Positions 53,888 to 62,463 of a DNA stretch of 64,000 bases are shown piece after piece. The stretch comes from Pedobacter sp. Leaf216 (GTDB taxonomy: Bacteria > Bacteroidota > Bacteroidia > Sphingobacteriales > Sphingobacteriaceae), in assembly GCF_001421515.1 (NCBI RefSeq), contig NZ_LMKM01000013.1, positions 35,000 to 98,999 of the forward strand. The letters are read 5' to 3'. Numbering within the stretch: the first letter of the stretch is position 1; every line of letters begins with the position of its first letter. Under the pieces are notes generated by a model, which ran no database searches, was not told the origin of the DNA, and was given only the letters and a program-made list of their open reading frames with translations. A program made the translations under genes and the position numbers.

Positions 53888-54634
53888 ATGAAAATAGGAA
53901 TTATTGGAACAGGTGTTATGGGTAGCACACTGGTAGAAAAATTGTCGCAAGCAGGGAATCAGGTTAAGGTAACCAACACCCAGGATTTCGCTGAGCTCAG
54001 CAAAATTGCAGAAAGTTTGGGAGCAAAGGCTGCAACACTTGAAGACGTGGTTAAAGATGTGGAGGCCATTATTTTATCCATTCCCTTCAGCGGCTATAAA
54101 GACCTGCCGAAAAGTTTGTTTCAGGATGTGCCCGAAGAGGTTGTCATTATGGATACCTCTAATAATTCTCCTTTACGTGATGGCGAGCTTGAGGGCTTGG
54201 CAGGAAAAACGGAAAGTGAATATATTTCCGAGTTATTGGGAAGGCCGGTTGTGAAAGTTTTTAATATGTTACTGGGATACACGCTCAAGCATAACGGTAA
54301 AGCTGCCGGGGAAAAAGGCAGGATAGCTGTATCGGTAGCCGGCGATAACGATGAGCATAAGAAAATAGCGGCTGAACTGGTTGATCAAATGGGCTTCGAT
54401 ACTGTAGATGGCGGAAGTCTGGCCTTGTCGTGGAGGCAGGAACCTGGAACTCCAGCTTTTTGTACGGAACTAAATGCAGAAGAACTCGAACTGGCACTTC
54501 CCAAAGCTGAAAAAGGAAAAGGCCCTGCCAGAAGGGATTTTATTATAGACCAATTAATAAAAGCTGATCCACCGGCTTCTCATGAGGAAACAGTTGCCCT
54601 GATGCGCTCAGGATCGTCAGGAAATTTGATATAG
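53888..54634 (+). CDS. F420-dependent NADP reductase-like protein, paralogue 4
   Basis: A 248-residue paralogue: 'MKIGIIGTGVMGSTLVEKLS', 'SELLGRPVVKVFNMLLGYTL' and 'LSWRQEPGTPAFCTELNAEE'. It is the most divergent of the five in its middle ('NNSPLRDGELEGLAGKTESE'). It lies 216 bp after the AraC gene and 119 bp before paralogue 5 on the same strand. Confidence 0.9.
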   Translation: MKIGIIGTGVMGSTLVEKLSQAGNQVKVTNTQDFAELSKIAESLGAKAATLEDVVKDVEAIILSIPFSGYKDLPKSLFQDVPEEVVIMDTSNNSPLRDGELEGLAGKTESEYISELLGRPVVKVFNMLLGYTLKHNGKAAGEKGRIAVSVAGDNDEHKKIAAELVDQMGFDTVDGGSLALSWRQEPGTPAFCTELNAEELELALPKAEKGKGPARRDFIIDQLIKADPPASHEETVALMRSGSSGNLI

Positions 54635-54753
54635 CTACTCCAAATAAATTCAGGATTCACTTATTGAATTAAGGCAGATAAAGTGACAATGGCTTATCCT
54701 TAGGATTGAGAAGACAGTAAGCACAAGTAACATTTAAACTAATATATATTAAA

Positions 54754-55434
54754 ATGGAAATAGGAATAATCGGATCCGGTATGGTTGGAAGTACATTAGC
54801 CGGACATTTAACTGCCTTAGGGCATAAGGTGAAAATTGCGAATTCACGCGGACCGGAATCTTTGGGAGAGATCGCCGACAAAACTGGTGCAACAGCGGTG
54901 ACGGTAGAACAGGCGGCAGGAGTGAAGGACATCATCATTGTCGCTGTACCTCCAACTGCATTGGAAAAGCTTCCGGTTGCTATCTTGGCCGCCACAAAGG
55001 CAATTATTGTAGATGCCGGTAATTATTATCCATCCCGTGATGGAGAGAATATTGATCTTGAAAGGGGATTGACGGATAGTGAATGGACTGCAAAAGTGTT
55101 GGGCCATGCTGTAATCAAAGCTTTCAACAATATTCTTTCGACAAGCTTGGCTTCAAAATCAAAACCCGAAGGAAGCCCTGAGCGTATCGCTATATCTGTT
55201 GCAGGTGATCAGGAAGAACATAAACAGACCGTTCAAGCGCTTATTAACGAAATTGGTTTTGACGCTATCGATGGTGGATTGCTTTCCAAATCCTGGAGAC
55301 AGCAGCCCGGTACGCCCGCCTATTGTCAGGACCTGGACAAGGAAAGTTTAGCAGCCGCGCTGCAAGAAGCTGACGAAAGCAAGCGTGCTCAATATCTTGA
55401 AATGGCAGACGAAGCGATTCGTCCGTTTTTATAG
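54754..55434 (+). CDS. F420-dependent NADP reductase-like protein, paralogue 5
   Basis: A 226-residue paralogue, the shortest of the set: 'MEIGIIGSGMVGSTLAGHLT', 'AKVLGHAVIKAFNNILSTSL' and 'KSWRQQPGTPAYCQDL'. It lacks the last ~20 residues of the others but ends cleanly. A strong terminator follows. Confidence 0.9.
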   Translation: MEIGIIGSGMVGSTLAGHLTALGHKVKIANSRGPESLGEIADKTGATAVTVEQAAGVKDIIIVAVPPTALEKLPVAILAATKAIIVDAGNYYPSRDGENIDLERGLTDSEWTAKVLGHAVIKAFNNILSTSLASKSKPEGSPERIAISVAGDQEEHKQTVQALINEIGFDAIDGGLLSKSWRQQPGTPAYCQDLDKESLAAALQEADESKRAQYLEMADEAIRPFL

Positions 55435-55468
55435 AATTTTGGCATAGCTGATGTAAAACTATTCCTTT

Positions 55469-55517
55469 AATTATACATACCTGAATTGCATAAGACGGGT
55501 ATGTATAATTATTTTTC
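55469..55517 (+). terminator. Rho-independent terminator after paralogue 5
   Basis: AATTATACATACC (55469-55481) and GGTATGTATAATT (55498-55510) are perfect 13-bp arms with a 16-nt loop, followed by ATTTTT. Confidence 0.85.
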
Positions 55518-56144
55518 CGGCGCTGAGCCAAACAGAAATATTCAAAAAAAGAAAAATAATTATCGACTAAAGTAATAAGTCAGTATCAAATAATTTTGGA
55601 CACTGATAAGTATTATGCAGAAACGATAAGCAGACTTAAATCGATAACATTATTCCCTTTCCAAAAGATTCTAATAGTATGATAACCAGGTATACTTCTC
55701 CTTTATTAATTATTTCCAAAGTATCTAGAATAAATTTCAAAAATTCAACCTTACCTACACATATGAATAAAGGTATTATTATAATTCCCTCATTATTTTA
55801 TACTCAGCAAGGTTTAAATCGTTTGGATATAGCCTTTAAAACATGGGTTTTTCAGGGTATTATTCTCATATTCTTATTCCTTTATTCAAATAAGAATTTT
55901 AGTTTTTTATAATGAGTTCTTGATAATTCAAATTGTTGAAAATGAGGGCTAAATGCAAGTTAAGTTGTCTTGGATGAAATAACTCTATATTTGGTTATTA
56001 TTTCATGTTCGATTGAGGCTTAATTGTGGGAGGTCTTCTGCGAGCTTATAATTTGTGAAGGATGTAATTGAATCGATACCGCAACCACAATTCAATTGTC
56101 TATTTATTAAGCTTTTCTCTATGGACTCAATTCTAAATTTAGTT
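55518..56144. other. AT-rich region at the left edge of the accessory island
   Basis: About 630 bp, markedly AT-rich. A 77-codon plus-strand frame at 55679-55912 has no family resemblance and poor codon character, so I do not call it a gene. No repeats noticed. The base composition changes here from the redox cluster to the island. Confidence 0.4.
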
Positions 56145-56333
56145 ATGGAAAATCTAGATGACCTAGATTTCAGTCGCTTAACTGAGATAACGATTAAGGA
56201 AGTTAAGGATCTACCTATGTTCAAACATTATTCTGATGCGGAAGCTCAAGAGGTAATTCGAACATTAAAAAGGTTTTCAGAGATAATCGTTCAAGATCAT
56301 TTTAAGAAAGAAAATCAAGAAAAGAAACCATAG
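56145..56333 (+). CDS. Small acidic helical protein of unknown function
   Basis: A 62-residue protein starting MENLDDLDFSRLTEITIKEV and ending 'HFKKENQEKKP'. The charge pattern and predicted helices (EVIRTLKRFSEIIV) look like a real small protein; longer in-frame starts exist at 56121 and 56055. Its stop falls at the left border of repeat copy B. No partner or family recognised. Confidence 0.5.
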   Translation: MENLDDLDFSRLTEITIKEVKDLPMFKHYSDAEAQEVIRTLKRFSEIIVQDHFKKENQEKKP

Positions 56334-56671
56334 CGATTTATCAGTTCGAACCATAAGTGCTTGTTAACCAGTGCTTAAAGTAATTTTCGCCGGTTGGGTT
56401 AACCCAAGCAGGATCGAACTAATAATTGCCTCATTTTCAGGTAATAAAGCATTTATCCATGTTTTTTTTCTTTTCTTGGGAAAACATCATAAAAAGAAAA
56501 AGCCTTGAATTTGAGCGCCTTTCAAAGAAAAGGTTCGAACTTCAAGGCTTTTTGCCGTTTAAGTAGAGTCAATCGGCGGAAAATCGAACTTTTATGAACA
56601 TTGTGAGGCAATAGTAAATTTTGAAAAAGTGGTCAATAACAAGATTGAGGGGCAGTATAGAAAAAAGAGAA
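56329..56671. repeat. 340-bp dispersed repeat, copy B
   Basis: Matches 44308-44651 in direct orientation, including the GTTCGAA-like stretches and the perfect hairpin AAAAAGCCTTGAA (56497-56509) / TTCAAGGCTTTTT (56541-56553). The match begins at CATA-CGATTT and ends near GGGCAGTAT. It lies between the redox cluster and the RT operon and may mark the left boundary of the island. The 56672-56852 stretch after it holds nothing I recognise. Confidence 0.75.
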
Positions 56672-56852
56672 ATGCTCAACCGAAATAATCAATATCGATT
56701 CAAATCTTCTGCCTTAACAATTGCCATTAATATGAAACCTATTCTCATATTACTTGAATCTAAATTAATGCATCTCAAAAAAATATCTGACGGAAAAAAA
56801 TTTCTAATATAATATCGCAATTCCACAACGTAATCATAAAAGGGGCAGCCAA

Positions 56853-58621
56853 TTATTTTGTTGCCTCATCATTTTTTGCTTTCAGCGTCTGGTAAAAGTA
56901 GCTGTAAGGATTTCCATGGTAGGTCTGTTCAATTTGCTTAATTGAATCATTTTCCTCCGAGTCGGGCTTCTGCTCTTCAGCCTTCATCTTTGCAATCTTT
57001 TTCCTAAGTTTCAATAACAACCGGTTTCTGCTACTGTCCAATCTTTTAAGCTGAATCCTCGAATATTTATTGTCTGTTAAAAGTTTGTAGCCGCTTACCC
57101 AACACATTTCGTTTTTCATGGTTTTGTAGTTCCAAAGTGCAACCCTCCCGACTGACATACCAATTAGCCTGCTGGCGACAGATCATAAATTGTGTTCTTC
57201 TCACTTCTGCATAATGGGTCTTTTAAAATCAATTTTAGATCTCCAACGACCTTATACTGTTTCTTCATTTCTTTTATCAAAGAACTTTTGCGCACCCTTA
57301 TATGTCCCTGATAGTGCACTTCGTATCCAACAAAACCAATCCATGGAGATCCGGCAGCCCGGTCGCTTCCCCATTTGTAACAATATTTTGATTTTTCCTT
57401 CCAAAAGTGAGCGTGGCTGCTATATGGAGCTGCTACTGGAATGTGAATGGCAAGTTTTCGATCTTTTATCCCATGCATGTAAGCTTCGAACGCTGAAAGG
57501 CATTTTTCTCTTTTCGGATGGATGATCAGCATATCGTCGCAAAATCTCACATATAACAAATCGCCATCCTGGTGCTTTATGATTTTTCGGTCTACGTTAT
57601 TCAGTACTGCATTGGCTATCAGTCCGGAGAGGGCGCCGCCTTGAGGTATCCCAATGCGCGCATTGCCAAGATGCTTATAGTATCCACTTTGAAGAAGCTC
57701 GTTTTTTACCCAACCATATTCACCGTTCGGAATCTTGAATGTCTTAAAATGGGACTGGTCATTGTTTAAGAGCAACACCATTTTATTGAAGGTGTATACC
57801 TTCAAGTAATCGAAAAGTATTTTTTTTGCATTGGCAAGGTCATCGACTGATTGTTCCCTAATCAATTTTCTGTTAAAAAACTGGTTAAATACTTTTTTTA
57901 TTACCGAATGGTTGACGGTGTCGAAGAATTTTTTCATGTCACATTCTGCGACATAAAGTGCGCCATCCCCATAATGCTTCCTGTATTCCATTACCTCCAC
58001 TACTGGCTCATGGTGCGTAGGGCACATCATCTTGCCCTTAATCAACCTTTTTGATCGGAAAGCATAGGAGCTATCAATGAATAGTGGGTCGAAAATTGCT
58101 GTAAGATATCTATTGGTAATGCTTAATATGATTTTGTCCTTTAGTCCAAAAGAAGCAATCGGACGACATATATTGACCTTAACTGGATCAGCTTTGTCCT
58201 CCTTGAGCTGGGGAATGATCTTAGGCGATCCGATCTGATAATCTCCTCCATGTACGGCATTCTGAATCTCCTTGATGAAGGCATCGAGCTTACTAAGAAA
58301 CGGAGCATCTGGTTCGCATGCTCGGTAAAACCTTAGGGTGGCATTTAATGACATCAATGTCTTTTCACTGCTGCTAACTGGAATGCCATCTTTAATTCTT
58401 TTTCTTTTGAGCACAGTCTTCCATTTTTTTCTGGGAGGGAAAAAACTGCATAATACTTCTTCATTTTTCGAAGGCTTAGTGTTATGGTAGTTGTGGGCCG
58501 GATTTCCCGTATGGATGTGGATCAAATGCTCTTTGTTACGCCTGTGGGCTAACTTGACCCGCATTTTGCAAAGCATTTCCAAGATTACCCGGTCAGTAGT
58601 ATAGTCTCTAAGTGGTCGCAT
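56853..58621 (-). pseudogene. Reverse transcriptase, apparently frameshifted before the C-terminal domain
   Basis: The first 485 codons hold an RT: 'CRPIASFGLKDKIILSITNR' with 'DSSYAFRSKR', the catalytic Asp in 'YVAECDMKKFFDTVNHSVI', 'GIPQGGALSGLIANAVLN' and the active-site box 'YVRFCDDMLII' (FCDD). It stops at 57164-57166 after 'IYDLSPAG'. In the -1 frame the sequence continues 'SVASRLIGMSVGRVALWNYK' into a basic ~100-residue C-terminal domain (56853-57158). Restoring one base near 57179-57184 (GATTCTG instead of GATCTG) joins the two into a ~587-residue protein. QGGALSG in place of the group II QGxxxSP and no maturase/endonuclease domain point to the unknown-group/Abi-like (defence-type) RTs rather than a group II intron; this is inference. 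Confidence 0.8.
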
Positions 58622-58729
58622 AAAAGAAAAGATAGGGGTTCCTGACTAGAAAATACTGAACTATTTGAGCGCCTCCCAACTTTGTCGTGCACAGAACGGC
58701 CGTTAATACTTGCGACAGTGAATCCATTT

Positions 58730-59755
58730 TCATGATTTCTCCGCCACCTTAGGTACCCCTACATCTTCTCCATAGCCAACTTTCTTGGCGTAAAATATTA
58801 TGGTTCCAAAGCTAAACCTTCCCATCGAATTGGCAAAACAATATTCCAACATATTTTTACATGCTGTTTCATCGAAGGCTCTGCCATCCATCTTTGACAG
58901 GGCAAGGTAATATTTTAAAGCAAGTTCGTGGGTAAAAGTGTTGGCCATGGCATATCCGATTTCATACCAGTTTTGGAAATTGCTGGTAATCGACAGGTTT
59001 CTTTTGGTAAGGAATCTGATGATTGCCTGGATTCTGGTCCGGCTGGACTGGCTGTTTTTGTCTTTGGGATTAAATTTCTGATCCATGGTAGCCTCTGCCG
59101 AATACGTATATTCTGCAGACTTTATCGATTCCCGAGTACGGGTTATTTCTTCTGGTGAATAAACGATTGGAAAGGAAAGGATTTTATCCTGAAGGAAAAG
59201 TAAAGGGTCATGGGAGAAGAAGCATAACCTGGTCACATCGCTTCCGCTGGTATCGAGGGATATTCCGTATTTCTCAAGAAAATAATCATATATTTTCCTA
59301 AAACCATAGGTATGGCGAAAGTTGATTTGGGCAGCTAGGGTATCTGCAGGAAATTCAAAGTGGACGAGCCCCTTCACTCCAGCCATAGATGGCGACTCCC
59401 AAAAGGTGAAGACATATGGGTCTTCGGAAAACTGCTTTTTTACCTGTTCTAACTGTTCCCCTGTAAGTTTATCTATATCGAGTACGCACAGGCCATTGTA
59501 AACTGCTATCGATTGGCGCTTCCTTTTTTCAGTAAAATCAGCAGCAAAGGTAACAGCGGGAAGTTTTCTTTTTTCCTGGTCATAAGTATCTCTATCTCCC
59601 GCAGCAAGATACCCGCGAAGCCTGTCCACCTGTTTTTTGTAGGTGCCGTTTTTGATCATATCCAGGCTCTGGCCTACAGTCAGGTGTCTGGTGATACCGC
59701 TCCAGGAATTATACTGGAAAGCGACCGGTTGAGAACGTATTTCTTCGAGCGTCAT
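58730..59755 (-). CDS. VirE-N (BT4734-like)/PriCT primase-like protein
   Basis: A 341-residue protein. The N-terminal VirE-N domain (about 1-220) has 'AVYNGLCVLDIDKL' and 'LDTSGSDVTRLCFFSHDP', with the acidic residues expected of an archaeo-eukaryotic-primase-like fold. A PriCT-like helical domain (about 240-330) has 'NWYEIGYAMANTFTHELALK' and 'ACKNMLEYCFANSMGRFSFG'. Homologues usually occur on Bacteroidota mobile elements next to mobilisation genes; here it is 108 bp upstream of an RT and 81 bp after AbiEii on the same strand. Possible roles are priming for the RT or replication of the element. No helicase domain is present. Confidence 0.85.
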   Translation of the reverse strand: MTLEEIRSQPVAFQYNSWSGITRHLTVGQSLDMIKNGTYKKQVDRLRGYLAAGDRDTYDQEKRKLPAVTFAADFTEKRKRQSIAVYNGLCVLDIDKLTGEQLEQVKKQFSEDPYVFTFWESPSMAGVKGLVHFEFPADTLAAQINFRHTYGFRKIYDYFLEKYGISLDTSGSDVTRLCFFSHDPLLFLQDKILSFPIVYSPEEITRTRESIKSAEYTYSAEATMDQKFNPKDKNSQSSRTRIQAIIRFLTKRNLSITSNFQNWYEIGYAMANTFTHELALKYYLALSKMDGRAFDETACKNMLEYCFANSMGRFSFGTIIFYAKKVGYGEDVGVPKVAEKS

Positions 59756-59836
59756 TATGGTGGATTAATTCATGGATAAAATATAAATAAGTTTGGAACT
59801 TGCCTGGTTCAAGAGTAATGAATCGCGTAAAAATGG

Positions 59837-60613
59837 TTAGGTGTTTTCATTAAGTCCATCAAGCATTGCCAACCATCTCGGTGTTGGTCTTTTTGTTAAT
59901 ATTCCGGATATCCGTTCCATAAGCTTTGGCGAATCCTTGAGTATCAGGCGCATTTTGCGGCCGATCACCCTGGCGCAAACCAGTTGTATGTAGTCACGTT
60001 CATTGGTGTCATACATCTCCATCACATCGAAGTGATGTTCATAGATGTCCCCGTCATAAAGATCAAAATAACTCTGAATGATGTGCTCGATATCACTGAT
60101 GTCCTTCGTCCGTTGCGGCCTGTCATCGTTTGCAAGCAGTTTCAGCATAATGATTCCTTCCATGGAGCACACTTTTATCCTTTGTCCGTCCGTCAGCTCA
60201 ACATCCTGCACGAACGGATAAATCTCAGTGAAGCCGGGCATATGGAGTACAAATGTCGGGTCAGTTAGCTTTACATTGCCGTCGGGTCCTTCTATTTTAC
60301 CAAATGGCAAAAGGTCAAGTTCTACCGCTCCTTTGTAGAAAAGCTTTATGGCTTCCGACTCATGGACCTCGAAGAGGCCTGTAGAGACTAATTCCGACTT
60401 TATCTTATCGTACTGTCCCTGGTCATTTATCGTAATGGCTAGGTCAACGTCCTTAGTCATTCTGGTAGAAGCGAGTTCCTGATTCACAGAAAGATTGATA
60501 TCGCGTGCGACTGCCCCAACCAGGTAAAAGTCAATTTCGAATTTTGAAAATACTTCCTGAAGAACGGCGAGCATTTCCGATATGACCGGTTCTATTATAT
60601 ACCTATTTAACAT
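59837..60613 (-). CDS. AbiEii-like nucleotidyltransferase toxin
   Basis: A 258-residue nucleotidyltransferase of the type IV toxin-antitoxin AbiEii family. It has 'FYLVGAVARDI' (GSxxRD-like) and the metal-binding 'TKDVDLAI' (Asp-x-Asp), then 'VELDLLPFGK' with the third Asp, and 'MLKLLANDDRPQRTKDISDI' typical of the family. In characterised members it transfers nucleotides to tRNA and stops growth. It overlaps the AbiEi-like antitoxin gene by 11 bp. Here it is the second gene of a run of four. Confidence 0.9.
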   Translation of the reverse strand: MLNRYIIEPVISEMLAVLQEVFSKFEIDFYLVGAVARDINLSVNQELASTRMTKDVDLAITINDQGQYDKIKSELVSTGLFEVHESEAIKLFYKGAVELDLLPFGKIEGPDGNVKLTDPTFVLHMPGFTEIYPFVQDVELTDGQRIKVCSMEGIIMLKLLANDDRPQRTKDISDIEHIIQSYFDLYDGDIYEHHFDVMEMYDTNERDYIQLVCARVIGRKMRLILKDSPKLMERISGILTKRPTPRWLAMLDGLNENT

Positions 60614-61616
60614 ATTTTTCCTTTATGCGTGCCGCGGTTTCTCTGTTTCTGCTGTCGAAGCTGCTGATTAGTTCTGCGTAGGCCAATAGGGGTGGAACTG
60701 TATCCCCACCGTTGAATATTTCGTCGTTCCAGAATGGCCTGAGCAGCTCTATCTCACCATTGTGGTCGGGAACGATTTTCATTTTTTTCATCAGATCAAA
60801 CCGGTCCTGGTCTGAGTAGATGGTATAGACTTCAGGCGATAGGTATTTTGTTAAAATGGCGCCGGCAGTTTCTCCTCCCCAATATATCCCAAGGTCAGAT
60901 GCCGCATGATTATGCCAATTTTCTCTGTCCTCCTTCTTATTGAACCGGAACTTGCCGACTAGTTGCTTTGGTCTGAGCGTAACTCTGTACATGTCTGCCC
61001 ATTTGTCAATTAGTATCTGCCTGTTATCAATCAGGAGCATTTCCTGTTTGTTCCTTGAGCCTTCTATGATGAAGCCTTCACGTTTCATTTCATAAATAAA
61101 GTTTCCGACATTTCCCAGTGCAACACCGGCGGTATAGGCAATTCTGCGGTACGGAGCATTCAATAGTTCTTCGTCCATCAGCACCGCAAAAATGAACTTC
61201 ATGCCTGATGGCGCCCATAACTTGGTTTCTTCTATTGCTAAAAGCTGGTTCTTTTGGTCGCTCACATAGATGTACATGCCCTTGATTGCTATATAACAAT
61301 TGCCTGAACTTTCCAGGTAGCTGATCCCGTTGGCCTTCATTTCATCTTTCATCGGAGCAGGTATATATCTTGATACCATCAACAGGTTCCCATTTATTGT
61401 CTTTTGTTTCTCCAATAGGTTGGCTAGTGCGGCGGTTCGGATTTCCGTTTTTACCTCGACTTCTAACAAAAAGCTTTGGAGGCCATGTTGCAACTCTATG
61501 ATCGCATCTGCTCTTCTTTCCTTGTCTGGTCTGTTCAGCACCTTTATTTCCATCCCCGTCAGCTCCATAAGTTTGCTCAATGCGGGCTGTAATATCTGTT
61601 CATGCTTAATGTTCAT
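60603..61616 (-). CDS. AbiEi-like antitoxin / transcriptional regulator
   Basis: A protein of 337 residues. The N-terminal half resembles a nuclease-like/'restriction endonuclease'-type domain ('FLLEVEVKTEIRTAALANLL', 'GISYLESSGNCYIAIKGMYI'). A winged helix follows (about 140-200, 'AYTAGVALGNVGNFIYEMKR'), then the AbiEi_3-type C-terminal domain ('GIYWGGETAGAILTKYLSPE'). In type IV systems such antitoxins repress their own promoter by binding inverted repeats, and a set of TGTTCATG palindromes lies just upstream. ATG 61616 (MNIKHE) is preferred over 61640. Confidence 0.88.
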   Translation of the reverse strand: MNIKHEQILQPALSKLMELTGMEIKVLNRPDKERRADAIIELQHGLQSFLLEVEVKTEIRTAALANLLEKQKTINGNLLMVSRYIPAPMKDEMKANGISYLESSGNCYIAIKGMYIYVSDQKNQLLAIEETKLWAPSGMKFIFAVLMDEELLNAPYRRIAYTAGVALGNVGNFIYEMKREGFIIEGSRNKQEMLLIDNRQILIDKWADMYRVTLRPKQLVGKFRFNKKEDRENWHNHAASDLGIYWGGETAGAILTKYLSPEVYTIYSDQDRFDLMKKMKIVPDHNGEIELLRPFWNDEIFNGGDTVPPLLAYAELISSFDSRNRETAARIKEKYVK

Positions 61617-61626
61617 AATTTTAACG

Positions 61627-61645
61627 TGTTCATGTAACATGAACA
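61627..61645. promoter_or_regulatory. Palindromic operator 1 of the abiE run
   Basis: TGTTCATG-TAA-CATGAACA, perfect 8-bp arms, 11 bp upstream of the AbiEi start codon. The same half-site recurs in the large palindrome at 61695-61747. Candidate autoregulatory site. Confidence 0.65.
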
Positions 61646-61694
61646 GACGAATATAATGAACATTAATCTTAAATACAACTTAAACACTTATTAT

Positions 61695-61747
61695 GTTCAT
61701 AAATGAGGTTATGTTCATGATACATGAACATAACCTCATTTATGAAC
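61695..61747. promoter_or_regulatory. Perfect 53-bp palindrome upstream of abiE (25-bp arms)
   Basis: The arms 61695-61719 and 61723-61747 are exact reverse complements around a 3-nt loop (ATA). The centre, TGTTCATGATACATGAACA, is a second copy of operator 1; the outer parts are TTCATAAATGAGGTTA and its complement. It stands about 80 bp before the AbiEi start and 10 bp past the stop of the preceding minus-strand gene. It could be an AbiEi binding array, a terminator, or a recombination/replication hairpin. Confidence 0.7.
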
Positions 61748-61756
61748 GCAATGTTC

Positions 61757-62308
61757 TCAAAGAACATCATCTCCTATATAATTATGACCACGATGCTCAA
61801 ATGCGTGAACAATTTTCCAGTTAAGTTCTGTTGCATCGAGCTTTGGGTATTTACCTTTTTCCAAAAGTGCTTGATAAGCGGGTTCAAGTAGATATATGCA
61901 TTCTAATACTTGTTCGTCAGATAGTGAAGACAGTTGGATTTGGAATAATTTATTACTCGTCTCTCCTTTAGCATAAGTTAATATAGTTGTCAATAACCCA
62001 TAATCCATTTCCCGGTAGTCCTGACTGGACTGAAAGTTTGCTAGTTCTTTAGCCAGCCTCGGCTCTTCCTCAACCATGCTGGAATCAACCAGTCTTGAAA
62101 CATGCAATTTTTGGCCAAACTTAAGCTGGTTACTGTAGAGTAAAGAGAGCATATTTTCTGCAGTTAAAACATAATCCTCTGGTTTAGCCAAATAGGCATC
62201 TATATTATTGGCCAGGAATTTATTTTCCAATTGCGAATAGTTGTCACGTATATCCTTAAGCCAGGCTTCAGATAATCGGATGATTCCATTATTAATCAGG
62301 ATTTCCAT
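61757..62308 (-). CDS. Hypothetical protein beside the recombinase
   Basis: A 183-residue soluble, mostly helical acidic protein (from ATG 62308, MEILINN; 62335 is an alternative). No motif recognised; fragments such as 'LTTILTYAKGETSNKLFQIQ' and 'ALLEKGKYPKLDATELNWKI' suggest an all-alpha fold. It is divergent from the serine recombinase and upstream of the abiE palindrome, so it is probably island cargo or a recombination directionality factor; the latter is only a guess. Confidence 0.65.
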   Translation of the reverse strand: MEILINNGIIRLSEAWLKDIRDNYSQLENKFLANNIDAYLAKPEDYVLTAENMLSLLYSNQLKFGQKLHVSRLVDSSMVEEEPRLAKELANFQSSQDYREMDYGLLTTILTYAKGETSNKLFQIQLSSLSDEQVLECIYLLEPAYQALLEKGKYPKLDATELNWKIVHAFEHRGHNYIGDDVL

Positions 62309-62393
62309 ACGTGAATTGCTTACTGGACATTCCAATAAATTTGATCCCTTCTCGCCAATTTCTAAACATGAAGATAATCAAAAACTTGCAACA

Positions 62394-62438
62394 AATCTAT
62401 TGCTGGTGAGACGGGGTCAATCTATTCCGGTTTGTCCA
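62394..62438. repeat. 45-bp att-like motif, copy 2, upstream of the recombinase
   Basis: AATCTATTGCTGGTGAGACG followed by GGGTCAAT, then CGGTTT and CCA, in direct orientation with the copy at 44263-44307. It ends 25 bp before the recombinase ATG, the position expected for the attachment site of a large serine recombinase. Confidence 0.55.
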
Positions 62439-62463
62439 TTTGATTTGAGCAAGTTTTAAAAAG

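Noticed and set aside
55679..55912. 77-codon plus-strand ORF in the AT-rich gap
   Set aside because: No motif, no clear promoter or start context, and composition expected from random AT-rich DNA.
56621..56812. 63-codon ORF overlapping the end of repeat copy B
   Set aside because: Its first third is repeat sequence and the remainder has no recognisable features.
57164..58621. Group II intron
   Set aside because: No domain V-like hairpin or maturase/endonuclease domain was seen next to the RT, and the QGxxxSP motif is altered.
56853..58729. Diversity-generating retroelement (template/variable repeats) around the RT
   Set aside because: I looked for paired repeats differing at adenines near the RT and for a C-type lectin target and saw neither; the RT has QGGALSG rather than the DGR-type IGxxxSQ.
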